A DNA stretch of 64,000 bases. It comes from Trichomonas vaginalis G3. Lineage: Eukaryota > Parabasalia > Trichomonadida > Trichomonadidae. How positions within the stretch are numbered: position 1 is the first letter of the stretch; each line of letters begins with the position of its first letter. The position numbers and the translations under genes are program-made. Positions 21,538 to 32,969 of this stretch are shown piece after piece. The notes under the pieces were generated by a model. The model saw only the letters and a list, made by a program, of their open reading frames with translations, was not told the DNA's origin and ran no database searches. The stretch lies in NCBI RefSeq assembly GCF_026262505.1, contig NC_067207.1, forward strand, positions 9,268,082 to 9,332,081, written 5' to 3'.

Positions 21538-22699
21538 TGTATTAAAAAAATTCCACTATTCAATTTTTTGATGGTTTTTTAAAATTATTTTTGTCACTTC
21601 ACAAAAGTTATGAATTCAAGTAAAGTAGAATATATGTGGCATTTGGTATATAAACGTTGGTTAAAAGGCCCGTAAACTAGTTTAATTCACCAATTGCATA
21701 CTGCTACTTGGAAAATTTTCAATTTTGAGGTATCTCATTAAAAATTTGTCAAGTATATATGCGTTGAATGTGGTTTGGAGTCCAAAAGTATCTTATCATC
21801 CATATTTGGATACAGTTGATTCTATTTATCTTATTTATTCGAAAATTAATCGATTAGATCATTCATAGGACTATCTTTTTATATTAAACAGAAATTGAGA
21901 TAAATTGTGGCATTTTTGACAATTTGAAACAAATGTTCTTGTTGCTCTTCTATTTATTAGAGAAAAGAGCAGCTTCCTCAGTAAGGCAACTAAAGAGTTG
22001 GAAACTTACAGATGAAAAGCGATCTGGTTTTAATAGAAGGATTTCATTAAAAATGGTTGGAACAAAAGTATCTTAAATAAAGAATCAGGAAAAGTAAAGC
22101 TTGCAGATGGAAGATTTGCGTATGTTGGTGAAGATCGTTATTTGCGAATTATAGCCTATCAAGATATGATTTTTTTTAAATAGAATTAATGGATTGAATA
22201 CTCCATTGTCATTCCTTCTCATTTTTGGAAATGTTCTATCTTATCATATAAAAGAGTTTTGGATTAAATATCCTCTAATATAATACTCGATTGAATTAAT
22301 TTGACAAATATTTCTTTTTGTTCGAATAATCTATTTAAAGTTTTTTATCTATAGTGTGAAGAAAATTGCTTACTACGATTCTTTGGTTCAAACAATCGAA
22401 TTTTAAATGAGATAATCGGCTGAATTAAGTAAATATAAGTCAAAATAATTAAACATATAAACCCAACAGCTTCTCATTATTTATTTGGAAATATAATTAT
22501 CTGTAGAAACAAAAAATATAATAAAATTTAGAAAGTAGTGATTTAATGACAGTGCTAATACCCGAAACTATATGAATTAGGATGCTGATCATTTTCAGGC
22601 GATCTAGTATAATTTTTTCAAAATTTTACAATACAATGTTTGATTTTAAACAAGTAATACACCGAAACATAGTGGGTTATGCATAAAGTCGATGCCCAA
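21538..22699. other. Long intergenic stretch with faint coding relics
   Basis: No intact gene is seen. Around 21,950-22,185 the plus strand has short open patches (for example KLADGRFAYVGEDRYLRIIA) that may be remains of a dead gene. The rest is AT-rich without recognised repeats. Confidence 0.45.
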
Positions 22700-23110
22700 T
22701 TAAACGCATTCTATAACATCTAATTTTTGTGAAACTAATTGAGCATTTTTCTGTAAAACCACGATTCGATCAGCCATCTTTTGCAATCTCTCGGATATCA
22801 ACTCCATTTGATTTTCCAAATCTTGTTCAAAGTGATTTTCTTGTAAATTAAGATCACCAGTTGAAATACTCGTAACAATTGCAGCTGGAGAAGCAGGAGT
22901 GGGTGCTTTAGCAGCTTGTTGAACAGGTTCTTCTTTTGGAACTTCTGTTTGTGGAACTGGCGCTGGATTTACTGGTGGAACAGGATTTATCAAATTTTCT
23001 ACTTGAATTGGAATTGGTTCTGATTCTTGAACAGGTAGACCTATAGGAACTGTTTGTTGTACATTATCTTCTGGAGCATTTTGAGCTTGGTTTTCAGTGG
23101 TTTCAGTCAT
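22700..23110 (-). CDS. Proline-rich, C-terminal coiled-coil protein, 136 aa
   Basis: Residues 1-85 are low in order and rich in Pro, Glu, Gln and Val (ENLINPVPPVNPAPVPQTEV). Residues about 90-134 form a good amphipathic coiled coil (FEQDLENQMELISERLQKMA … LVSQKLDVIE). The size and layout recall small subunits of coiled-coil complexes (BLOC-1, WASH or dynactin type), but the match is only architectural. The gene is divergent from the BTB-F5/8C gene, with only 57 bases between the two start codons, so they share a compact promoter region. Confidence 0.6.
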   Translation of the reverse strand: MTETTENQAQNAPEDNVQQTVPIGLPVQESEPIPIQVENLINPVPPVNPAPVPQTEVPKEEPVQQAAKAPTPASPAAIVTSISTGDLNLQENHFEQDLENQMELISERLQKMADRIVVLQKNAQLVSQKLDVIECV

Positions 23111-23167
23111 TTTTTAAATTTTTTTTTCTCAGTTCGAATAAATTGAACAGGTTTGTTTGAATTTTTA

Positions 23168-24394
23168 ATGACGAAATATTCATTAAACGTAGAGAGCCTT
23201 TTGCCAAATGGGAATGTCGATTATGACTTTACACTAATTATCAATGATAAGAAATACATGATCAATTCGCTTATCGCGTCAACTCACTCAAAGAAATTAT
23301 TTAATTTGTTTTTCGAAGATCCAATAGCAACTGAATGCTCAATAAAAGGTCCAAATGGAGATTATGGCGAAGTAATTAATTTCTTAAATGGAAACAAGAT
23401 AAATCCTTCACCTTACAACGCAATTTTCCTTTTTTCTGTTTCAAACATACTTCAATCCACAGATTTATTTGAAATTGTCCGAGATTCGCTCACAGAACCA
23501 TTGGATCCTACAGATGCATTGAATTTATGCCAGGAATCTTTTCAAAATCAAATGGATTGTGAATATTTTGCCAAAATTGTTGCATTATCATTTAATTCAA
23601 TGGTGAGCAGCAATAAATTACCATCAAACATCGATCATTCCATTCTTGACATCATTTTACAGAATTGTACTCCTGATAACGATATCGATCCAACTTTACT
23701 TAAAAATTACCTAGATTCAACTACCAATATCATCGATAATCCAAATGACAGACTCCTGAGCTTATATCCGTTCTCAATCTGCACAATTGAACAAATCAAC
23801 ACTTTACTCAACACGAAAGGCTTTAATATCAACAAAGTTAAAGACACATTGCTCAAGAGAACACTGACATCAAATTGCAGGGTCGATAACTTCTCAATTT
23901 ATTCACCAATTCCAGGAAAATTATTAGAAGGCATAATTCATCTTTTCCAGACACCAGAAGTCACATGTTCATCATCCTACAAAGAAGGATATGATCCTAC
24001 AGTACTTCTTGAGAAAGAAGATCCTTCTTCTCCGAGTAAAAAATATTATTGCAGCAAAGGTGGTCCGAATGAATGGATTCAGTTCAAATTTAATAGCTAT
24101 GGCATCAATGTGACCAAATACGCTATTAAAAGCTGGTACGGAGCTAGTAATAAAGTTTCTCCTTCATCTTGGGTTTTATACGGAAGGGAAGGCGATTCTG
24201 ACTGGGAAATAATTGATAGCAGGGACGACCAGACATGTCTGTGCCAGGATGGCCACGAAGAAGTGTTTGATGTAACTGAAAATAAGAATTTCTACACATC
24301 AATCAAACTTGAGCAGCTTAAGACATATAACCAACGTAACAAAGTATTTGCTATTGCTGGATTCGAATTATTCGGAAAAGTTAAGCATTTGTAA
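23168..24394 (+). CDS. BTB-like plus F5/8 type C (discoidin) domain protein, 408 aa
   Basis: The ATG at 23,168 gives MTKYSLNVESLLPNGNVDYD; the frame is open slightly upstream but only from a TTG. Residues about 15-110 are BTB-like (FTLIINDKKYMINSLIAST … YGEVINFLNGNK). About 120-225 is helical and BACK-like. About 230-405 fits an F5/8C/discoidin-type beta-sandwich (YKEGYDPTVLLEKEDPSSP … WIQFKFNSYGINVTKYAIKS … SSWVLYGREGDSDWEIIDSR … VFAIAGFELFG). There is no signal peptide, so it is probably intracellular. This combination is a common trichomonad family. The sandwich may bind carbohydrate or protein, with the BTB part giving dimerisation. It is intact. Confidence 0.8.
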   Translation: MTKYSLNVESLLPNGNVDYDFTLIINDKKYMINSLIASTHSKKLFNLFFEDPIATECSIKGPNGDYGEVINFLNGNKINPSPYNAIFLFSVSNILQSTDLFEIVRDSLTEPLDPTDALNLCQESFQNQMDCEYFAKIVALSFNSMVSSNKLPSNIDHSILDIILQNCTPDNDIDPTLLKNYLDSTTNIIDNPNDRLLSLYPFSICTIEQINTLLNTKGFNINKVKDTLLKRTLTSNCRVDNFSIYSPIPGKLLEGIIHLFQTPEVTCSSSYKEGYDPTVLLEKEDPSSPSKKYYCSKGGPNEWIQFKFNSYGINVTKYAIKSWYGASNKVSPSSWVLYGREGDSDWEIIDSRDDQTCLCQDGHEEVFDVTENKNFYTSIKLEQLKTYNQRNKVFAIAGFELFGKVKHL

Positions 24395-24846
24395 TTTTTT
24401 TTTATATTAAAAATTTCTATTTTTTGTTTGAAATACTTTATTTTTATTGAACAATTCCTATACATTAAAATAAAATGATTCTTAACCCTATTATATCAAT
24501 TTTAAAATTTCCAATTAAGGATTTCCATATTTGAAAACATAGACATTGAACCACACATGATGCAGTTAATTTTTATTCTATTGATTCTTGTCATCTGATA
24601 AACTTAAAAAAATGTATTGATATGTAAATACTTTTCTACATGGACTACAGCTTATTTCTGATATATTTGATCGAACAAAATCAAAACTATATATCCGAGA
24701 TACAGGAAACAAAAAATTAATATTCAAACTGGAATAACATTTGAAGATTAAAAGAAAGCCACTATATATACATATATTTTGTTGAAAAAGTAAGACAGAA
24801 ATCTGTGCGAAAAAAAATTGTTTATTTTTTTGATTGAATCAAGCAG
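24395..24846. other. Intergenic, no gene seen
   Basis: AT-rich spacer between two rightward genes. No repeat or RNA gene was recognised. Confidence 0.5.
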
Positions 24847-27205
24847 ATGAATGATATAAATTTTGAAGACATTAAGGAACTGACTAAAGATTATTATGAA
24901 ACCATCAATGCGATATACAAATTAAACGCACGCACAGATGAAGAAATCGAAAGGATATACAAAGATATCAAGTTCATATTGATTAAAACAAAGCTATACA
25001 CACCTTCTCAGATTCTTACAATGTTATCACAAGCGGGGATTTGCAATAATCGTTACTTTAAGTCATATTAGATTTTATTTAAAAAGATTTATGAAGAATT
25101 TCATCCAACAGAGTTCAAAAACATCACACTTATTTTCATTTACTTTGCTTATAAAGAATATGGAATTATTTTTGATACACCCGAAAAATTCAATTCCAAA
25201 ATTTATAGATTACATCCATCTTTTCCAAAGTCCGTGACTTTTGAAGAATTTCATCAGATTAAATTAGATTTTCTTGATCGATTAAATTATTCAATTGAAA
25301 GTATCGAACAAGACCCGATATGCAGAACTATAATGAACGATGATGTAAAATCATTGATTTCATTAATTAAAGATAAAGAAATACCAAAGTTCGTAAACTT
25401 TTTCTTTCCAACGGAAGATAAAATTACCTATCTTGAAATTTCTTCTTATTATGGTGCAATTAAATGTTTTAAGTATATAATATCAAAATATTACCAAGAA
25501 CCATCCGAAAATACTTTATACTTTTCATTTTTGGGTGGAAACACTGATATTATTAAAAAATGCTTGATGAAATTGTCACGTTGCTATAGTATGGACTACA
25601 AACGTATGTCGGTAAAATCAATGGAATTCGCAATTCTTTCACACAACATTGATTTGGTGGATTACTTGATAAAAGAACACAACATTCAATTGATCTAAAT
25701 GGATGCATTCAAATTCATAATATTCAAGCATATTTGCTTAATTTATATTATTCAAATGATATCAAGAAAACCTTTGTTATTTGCCCAGCATTCAATTTTC
25801 CATCCCTTTGTGAATATTTCATTTCACATGGTATTGATGTCAATTCAATTGATGAACGCAGAAAAACAGCTCTTCATATTGCTGCAGAAACAAATTCAAT
25901 AGAAATTGCAGAGATTCTTATTTCACACGGAGCAGATATCAATGCAAAGGATTGCAATAAAAAACAGCACTACACATTGTAACAATTTGCAATAATATAA
26001 AAATGGCAGAATCCCTTATTACTCATGGAGCTGATATCAATGCAAAGGATAACAGTGATTCTACAGCTCTCCATATTGCAGCAAATGGCAGGAAAGAAAT
26101 GATAGAGCTGCTTATATCTCATGGAGCAGATGTCAATGCAAAAATATATGGAAAAACGGCTCTTCACATCGCAACATATTTTAAAAATAAAGAGATTGCA
26201 GAATTACTTATATCACAAGGAATTGATATTAATGCAAACGATAATGAAGGACTAACAGCACTAAGTGTTGCCTGCCAAAAAGGTTCAAAAGACATCGTAG
26301 ATATTCTTTTATCTCATGGAGCAGATATTAATTCAAGTTCACCTCTTCTTTCTGCAATGAATTGTCGTCATGATGAATTAGCAAAGTTACTTATTTCGCT
26401 TGGGGCGAATGTCAATGAAAAAGATCATACTGGAAATTCTCCTCTTCATTTAGCTGTTCAATTTAAAATGACAGAAGTAGCAAATCTTCTCATTAAACAT
26501 GGAGCAGATATCAATTCAATAAATGATAGAGATCAAACTCCTCTTTTTTTAGCTATATGTAGCAATAATGTTGAAATAGCAAAGCTTCTCATTTCATCTG
26601 GAGCAGATTATAATGCTCGAAATGAATCAGGATTTCCTGTATTTCATATTGCAGCACATATTGAAATGATTGAATTTCTTTATTCGCTTGGGGTTGATTT
26701 CACTGTTAAATATTGGCATGGAAATACTATTCTTCATAAATTGATGAGATTTGGTAATAGAGAAAAAGAAATAGAATTCCTTATTTCACATGGCGTTGAT
26801 GTCAATTCAGAAGATTATCAAGGAGAAACAGCTCTCCATCTTGCAACAGATAACTGTTTTGCATCAAATGTGCAATCTCTCATTTCAAATGGAGCAAAAA
26901 TAAATGCCAGAGATAAAAATGGAAACACTCCTCTTCATATCGCAGCAGAGAGATATAGAGGTCATGTTACATATATTCTTCTTAACAATGGAGCTGATGT
27001 AAATGCCAAGAATAGAGAAGGAAAAACACCACTTCATATTGCCGCATTGGAAAATAATGTCGATTTAGCAAAAACTCTAATTGTATATGAAGCAGATATC
27101 AATGCCAGTGATTGTTATGGCTTTACTCCTCTTATCATAGCTCAAAGACATCACTGCCAAAAAATGATAAAATTTCTTAAACATTACATATCATGGGGTT
27201 ATTGA
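24847..27205 (+). pseudogene. Large ankyrin-repeat gene with three lesions
   Basis: The frame starts MNDINFEDIKELTKDYYETI and matches the N-terminal helical domain of trichomonad ankyrin proteins. An in-frame TAG at 25,069-25,071 interrupts it; the same frame continues (KKIYEEFHPTEFKNITLIF…) to 25,698 with the DUF3447-like part (FLGGNTDIIKKCL). A frame change near 25,690 leads to the first ankyrin repeat (25,734-25,982). Another near 25,960, at an A run, leads to the long final frame (26,003-27,205) with about twelve repeats of the DINAKDN…TALHIAA type. The repeats are diverse and well kept, so inactivation looks recent. An intact relative would be a roughly 780-residue cytoplasmic or membrane-linked scaffold. 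Confidence 0.75.
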
Positions 27206-27401
27206 AAACCAGGTTTGTTCGAGAATCTTTCTAACAGTACTATATTCCAATTTAAATTTTTAAACTTCTATTAATTAATTATGTAAATTTTTTCCCCATC
27301 AAAATTTGAAACATACAAATTTAATCATCATCTCTAATTGGGATATGGTTCCATCTTTACCATGATATTTTTATTTATTTATTATTCAAACCAAGTATTC
27401 T

Positions 27402-28340
27402 TTATGATATGAGTGACCAAAACCCAAGATATAAAATAGATAAATAGTTTTGAGTATAATGACTACAATTTGTGCAAACAAACTTTATTTTCTCGATGCA
27501 CGTATTGTTGTTCTTGACAAATGTATAGGGATAGTACTCAACGATCTCGATATAGCCGTCATTCGAGTGACCAACTTCTCGAACTGAATCTGGAGAGTCA
27601 AATGCCTTGTCACCTCCTAAAAGGATGACATTATATAGGTCTGGTGATGCATAGCTGCTCCCACCACCCCCTCCACCTAAATCAGCACCTCCACCACCAC
27701 CGAAATAACCAATTCCCCCACCGCCCGCTGAACCGCCGGCGGTGGAAACGGCATTTCCTCCTTTCAAATACTCTCCACTATATGCTTCACACGGGATATT
27801 TTTACTATTCCAAAGGTCGCCGGAATAGTAACCTCCTTTTCCTGGATGAAAAGTTGTGGCTCCTTTTCCTCTAACTTTCTTTGCTTCGTCAGCTAATACG
27901 TCATATGCTTGGCCTACACCATCGCCTGCATAAGGACCGCCAAAACCGCCGATAAATTCAATGTTTTTCTTTTCATAAAATCCAGATCCGCCCCCAGCAC
28001 CCGAGATCAGCAAGATATCTTCCCCATTCTTGTCCCACGAAATGAATGTGGCAGATCCTCCAGTGCAACTGATATCATTGTCCTTGCCTTTGGAGTTACT
28101 TCCGCCATTAAATTTTAGGGTTTCAATGACATCATAACTGCAGGAACCTTTTTGACCAACAAAGGAGTACAATTTGACGCTATTATTGGTAATAAAAAAA
28201 CCCTCAGAGTATGCGCCTTTACCCCCGGCGTTATTTCTGAAATAGCCACCCTGTGCACCCCAAATCCGAAATAGCCAGGATCCATTTGGAAAACTAAACT
28301 CAATTGGCTCGAAATTTTGTGTGGGTTGATCGAATATCAT
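27402..28340 (-). CDS. Glycine-rich protein (ALK-type Gly-rich domain), 312 aa
   Basis: From the ATG at 28,340 the product starts MIFDQPTQNFEPIEFSFPNG. Residues about 10-250 form one glycine-rich domain of the type seen next to ALK/LTK kinases and in large trichomonad surface families: WLFRIWGAQGGY, GGKGAYSEGFF, FVGQKG, LLISGAGGGSGF, and two Gly runs (GGSAGGGGIGYFGGGGGAD), then SNDGYIEIVEY. The C-terminal 50 residues contain CIEKIKFVCTNCSHY and an uncertain hydrophobic end. No signal peptide or kinase domain is present. The frame upstream is closed, but a related 97-codon frame lies just before it and could be a separated N-terminus. Confidence 0.7.
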   Translation of the reverse strand: MIFDQPTQNFEPIEFSFPNGSWLFRIWGAQGGYFRNNAGGKGAYSEGFFITNNSVKLYSFVGQKGSCSYDVIETLKFNGGSNSKGKDNDISCTGGSATFISWDKNGEDILLISGAGGGSGFYEKKNIEFIGGFGGPYAGDGVGQAYDVLADEAKKVRGKGATTFHPGKGGYYSGDLWNSKNIPCEAYSGEYLKGGNAVSTAGGSAGGGGIGYFGGGGGADLGGGGGGSSYASPDLYNVILLGGDKAFDSPDSVREVGHSNDGYIEIVEYYPYTFVKNNNTCIEKIKFVCTNCSHYTQNYLSILYLGFWSLIS

Positions 28341-28347
28341 AAATTTA

Positions 28348-28641
28348 CTAGATTATAATTTTCCTTCTATGAATTTCATCTTTGCTCTGGTGGGCCTTTT
28401 CTTCTTTGAGATCGAAGATACAATGAATGGAGACTTGGTTGTAAGTAAATGATGGAATAAAGGAGAATTTTAAAACTTTTTTTTGAATGTATTGACGACT
28501 CAAATTATGCAGGTCACAATTAATTACTTTGTTGATTTCAAATTTGAGTGATTTATTTGTTGGGATAAATGGGATATTGAGTACTTCAAGGACAATCCAA
28601 TTGCATGCTAATTCTTTACTCAAGATAGCAGGATCCGACAT
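28348..28641 (-). pseudogene. Probable detached N-terminal part of the glycine-rich protein gene
   Basis: This 97-codon frame (MSDPAILSKELACNWIVLEV) ends eight bases before the start of the glycine-rich frame, on the same strand but in a different frame. It reads like a beta-rich N-terminal region (FEINKVINCDLHNLSRQY). It is either a short separate gene or, more likely, the 5' part of the same gene separated by a frameshift. It has no recognised domain. Confidence 0.45.
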
Positions 28642-31601
28642 TCCATTAAATGAATGTATTTCAAAGTTGGGACGTTTTTAACCTTAAACTCTAAAAAAAA
28701 TCAATGGTTATTTTTTGGCTTCATAACTCGATATACCATTTGAATTTAGCCAAGATTCGAGTGCTTGAAAAACACTAGTATACATGTTTAATGCATACAT
28801 TAAATTTTCCAAAAAAGAACATATTTTGTTTCACGAATTTAAATTTAAAATATGCTCAAATTGAATTAAAATTTTAAGGATACCCTTACGTGTCAGATTT
28901 TTTGCGCATACGAAGAAGTCATGCTAGACATGAGCTATAAACCTGAAATTTTAGCAACATATTTAAAACTTTTTAAACTACAATACACTTTAATATTCAA
29001 GAACAAAAATATTCTTTTTAGAAATTACATAATTATTTTATGTGAAATCTATATAAAAACATATTTTGCGAGCGTAACTTTTTTCTTTATAAGCACCTTA
29101 TATGACTGATAAACTGTGAAGGCACATAATTGTTAATTCATAGAGTTGATATGTTTCCAAAATTGAGAGGAAATTTGAAAATTGAATACCCTTTCAATTC
29201 AATTTTCAAAAGATATCAGCTCCTTCAATAATTGAAGGACGATTTTGATCATTTGCTCTTAAAACAAGTATGCCATGGAGAAAAAAGTTACGCTCGCAAA
29301 TCTGAAATATAACTATCATATAAAAAAATTAAATTTCTAATTTTTTACTCTATAGATATTATTGGCCACTTGTGTAATGCATAAAAGTTTATGTCATATG
29401 CATACATTTGGAAGTATGGGAGACGAGGGAAATTACTTCTATGAGGCACTAGGATTTTTAAAAATTTCTCTATCGGACTCACCATTCAATTTCTCGAAAA
29501 TTAAAAAAAATCAATAATAGCTAAAATGTATTATGCATAACAAATTTTAATGTTACACGGTATTTTTTGAACTTCATGACATGAATTTTCTTTATATTAT
29601 TTTTTTTTTGGATTTTCTATGATTTATGCGATAGGCTGGAACAACATTGTAAGTGCAATGATATCATTTATAGAGAAATCTAAAACTTCAGCATTCAGAA
29701 CTCGCAACCACAAAAATATTCATTTGCTAAGTAAGTAAAGTTGATTAAGTTCGACACTTAGCTTTTATACGTAAAACCAAGTGTGTATTGTTATTTCTTG
29801 TTAAATTATTGAGAAAAAAATAAATTGTAAGAGAAACGATACTGATTATTGAAATAATATTGAGGGTAGCTGCAGATTTCTTCATTAACATGCCGGAAAT
29901 TTGTTAATCTTGGTTTTCTATCATAAAATCTGTCGAAGAATCTAAAAACGGAGATATGAAATAGAGATCATGTAAATCTAGAGTATCCTGTCAGAAAAAT
30001 AGACTAAGCATGTAACCCTTTTTTGGTCATAAACACTTTTTACCACTTAGTCATACAGATGATCATTAAATTTAAACGAGCACTTTTTGTCAGAATTTAT
30101 TCTTTTACAAAGACAGAAGATTTTAGTATTATTTAATATTAGTGCTGTAGCAAAATTCAAAAAACGGTGAAAATTCAGTGAATTTGTGAATTCACATTTT
30201 TTTTCGACATTTTTCTTGATATATCCATGCACATTAAGAACACAGCTTTGATACGCTTAAAAAAGCATATTTCATATGAAATTGTTAAAGAAATAAACAA
30301 TTTATATAAAAATTGCACTTATGGGCAGTTTAGATATATAATTTATATATAACATATATACAAATCCATAGACAAAGTGCAATAACTACAATGTTGTAGA
30401 AAATTACAGCAGAAATACTGACTTTTTGAAGGATAATAAGAATTCTTCTAAAAATACTGAAAATTAACATATTTCTGTACTCAATTTAGTATATGCACAG
30501 AAGTTATGATTTGGTGTTAGGTTTTTATGCCCCAAAATCTAGATTTTTGTGACATCAAATCTTATTAGTGGATAAATCAAAGACTGTCATTTTGAAATAA
30601 GCTCATATCAATAAATATCCATTTAAAAGCCTTATTGTAATATGTAACTAGCAAAAAGCCTAATATTTATCAAAATTAATCAAATCAAATGATCAATATT
30701 CATGATATGTCATCAGCAATAGCTAATTGATATTTTATTTTGTATTGATATTCATTTTTCTCATATTATACACGATTATATCTCTTTTTTTAAAAAAAGT
30801 TTTTATATTAGACATGAAAGTTGAATTAATACAATTTTGTACTAGAGTTTGTTTGTATATTAAATAATAATGATATATACTTCAACATATTGCGTCTCAC
30901 CATTACCAAAATGTAATTTTGCATACAATTTTCTTTCATTTAACAATGATGTTATTTGAAAAGTGATACTTCCATGATTATTGATTAATGTTCCATCATA
31001 TATAGGAATGAATGTTAAACAAGACACGCCTGCAGCTGGGTGCATTCGTGGCATTGTGATAAGGCTTATATATAAAGACTTCTCTCGATCAGCATTACGT
31101 CAAATGAATATTGACCCATTATTTTGGCGATGCGCTAGTTCCAAGTAGAAATGCTTTGGTATATTTAGGTTATGTCTATATGTTATGAATCATGGTATTA
31201 TTGATAAAAACGTTCTTAGTCATTAAATCAATCCTAGTATCTAAAGATATAATTTAGATTTTTTTGTTTATTGCTAAAATTAAATACAGTATAACTTTCT
31301 TTCATATTGTCGGTACTAACAATACAAGATTGTGTTGAAAAAAACTTAAATATGCATGAAAATTAAATTTAATGTGTAAATATGATAAAAATTTCAACTT
31401 TACTAATAACATACATAAGTTTCTGATAGTTTAATATAGTTCATATTGATGTGACTGTAAACTATATCAAAAAAATATTTTTAAATATTGTTATGCAAAT
31501 AATGGGATTTCTAAGGAAAAAATGATTATATTTGTTATATAAAGCAATCTTTTTAATTATTCACTACGTTTATTACATTTTTTGCCGACCATTTACGTAA
31601 T
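28642..31601. other. Gene-poor AT-rich region
   Basis: No convincing gene is seen. It holds a TTAAGGATACCCTTAC motif at about 28,875-28,890 whose inverse recurs at 53,469-53,484, and the MITE-like element at 29,065-29,300. A leftward 64-codon frame at 30,860-31,054 (MPRMHPAAGVSCLTFIPIYD) has no context and is not called. Part of the last kilobase may be the 5' flank of the transposon carrying the transposase, but its edge could not be placed. Confidence 0.5.
29065..29300. repeat. MITE-like element with 21-bp perfect inverted repeats
   Basis: TTTGCGAGCGTAACTTTTTTC at 29,065-29,085 is repeated exactly in inverse at 29,280-29,300, enclosing about 190 AT-rich bases with no ORF. The size and perfect arms fit a MITE or a solo non-autonomous DNA transposon. 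No clear target duplication was seen. Confidence 0.5.
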
Positions 31602-32969
31602 ATGCCTCCACCAAGCAGACGCAAACAACAAAGTCGTGAAGCTAACGAAAAATCAATTGAAGCAAGAAAAAACTCCCAAGAAAAGAATGCGCCAAAGGAA
31701 GTCGATCCAAAACACTGGACTGCTTCTGTAATTGTTAATGGTGACTCTTATACTCGAGCAAGGAATTTATTTCAAGATAACAATATTAAAGTGCCGAGTG
31801 AAAAAGAGTTTTACCGTCATCAAAAAGAAATAGGTAAGGTAATACTAGAATATAAAGAGCAATCTATTAAAAATGCTCAACAAACAATGAAGAAAGATAC
31901 ATTTTTAAGCACTGATTCGCATTATAATGTTGGCAGAAATGCTACAGCGTGCCAAAGTTTAATGATGGACAACCGTGGAAAAGTTGTTGGTGAAACAACT
32001 GTTATAAAAAAGAGCTCTGGAGGAGACTTTGAAGGCCCATCCAACATGATGGAAACAGAATGTACAAAGAGGATGATGTCAAATTTTGACTTTACAAATG
32101 TTTCCACAGTGGTTCATGACAATGACAATAAAACGAAAGCCATCATCCAGCAATATGCTCCGAATGCTAAAATTACACTTGATCCTCGTCATTGTGTACG
32201 TGCAGTTGGCAGAGCTTTCGAAAAGCTTGAAAATGGTGGATATAAAGAAGCAGCAGGAAAAGAAACTGTTAATCAACAGAAAGAAAGTGAATCACAGCCA
32301 GCATTCCCAATCAAATCTAAAGCAGAAGAGCCGAAGAAACGTGGAAGACCATTAAAACACCAAGAAAAAGTATTTCATCAGATATATTCGAAAGTTATTA
32401 AGTGGTTCACTTTTATTATCATGCTTCCAATTGAAACAACGAAAAAAATTTTCCTATGGAAGAATACATTAAATCATTTTATCGGAAGGCATGAAAATTG
32501 CCTTCACGAAAAAGACAAAGAATATCCTGTGTTTCAGCCACTTACAAAACCTGATTTAGCGAAGCAATTTCAACGTTTTACAGATGATGCCGCAAAGTTG
32601 ATTCCAGAAATTGATCCTAATGCTCAAACACAACAAAATGAATCGATACATCACTCAATGCTTACTCAGTGTCCCAAAGGAAACAACGCAAAATCGTTTG
32701 AAATGCGTACGGCTGTTACAATTTTACAAAAAAACGAAGGAGAGAAATGCAAACAAGAAATATACAATCGTGTCAATAATTACCAAATATCTCCTTCAAT
32801 CCGCGAACTCCAAAAACTTGAATATGAGAAAAATAAATCCAGAAATCAAAAGAAAGCTACACCAGAAACAAGAAAAGAGATCAACAAGGCAAGAAATGCA
32901 AAAAGATTTCCTAAGGATAACCCTACAGGTGATTACAGAGGAGGAAAGTGGACCCCACAAGATATCTAA
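31602..32969 (+). CDS. DDE transposase, Kolobok/Mutator-like, 455 aa
   Basis: The N-terminus is basic and lysine-rich (MPPPSRRKQQSREANEKSIE). Candidate catalytic residues are the D of LSTDSHYN (about 106), the D of VVHDNDNKTK (about 172) and the E of QQNESIHHSM (about 350). The block GPSNMMETECTKRM precedes the second D, as in transposases where a GxSxxME motif marks the RNase H fold. A DPRHCVRAVGRAFEKL stretch follows, and the region between about 235 and 330 is helical. The C-terminal NESIHHSMLTQCPK is typical of Kolobok/MULE-type enzymes. The frame is intact and uninterrupted, so the element could be recently active. No terminal repeats could be assigned. A host-domesticated gene is the alternative. 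Confidence 0.6.
   Translation: MPPPSRRKQQSREANEKSIEARKNSQEKNAPKEVDPKHWTASVIVNGDSYTRARNLFQDNNIKVPSEKEFYRHQKEIGKVILEYKEQSIKNAQQTMKKDTFLSTDSHYNVGRNATACQSLMMDNRGKVVGETTVIKKSSGGDFEGPSNMMETECTKRMMSNFDFTNVSTVVHDNDNKTKAIIQQYAPNAKITLDPRHCVRAVGRAFEKLENGGYKEAAGKETVNQQKESESQPAFPIKSKAEEPKKRGRPLKHQEKVFHQIYSKVIKWFTFIIMLPIETTKKIFLWKNTLNHFIGRHENCLHEKDKEYPVFQPLTKPDLAKQFQRFTDDAAKLIPEIDPNAQTQQNESIHHSMLTQCPKGNNAKSFEMRTAVTILQKNEGEKCKQEIYNRVNNYQISPSIRELQKLEYEKNKSRNQKKATPETRKEINKARNAKRFPKDNPTGDYRGGKWTPQDI

Noticed and set aside
27644-27874. Histidine-rich rightward frame opposite the glycine-rich gene
   Set aside because: It is the antisense shadow of glycine codons (GGN read as NCC/CAC-type codons), not a gene.
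28921-29109. Rightward 62-codon frame overlapping the MITE-like element
   Set aside because: It runs into the inverted repeat arm and has hydrophobic, AT-driven composition, so it is not a gene.
30860-31054. Leftward 64-codon frame in the gene-poor region
   Set aside because: No initiator, no neighbouring coding signal and a low-complexity C-terminus; open by chance or a relic too short to call.
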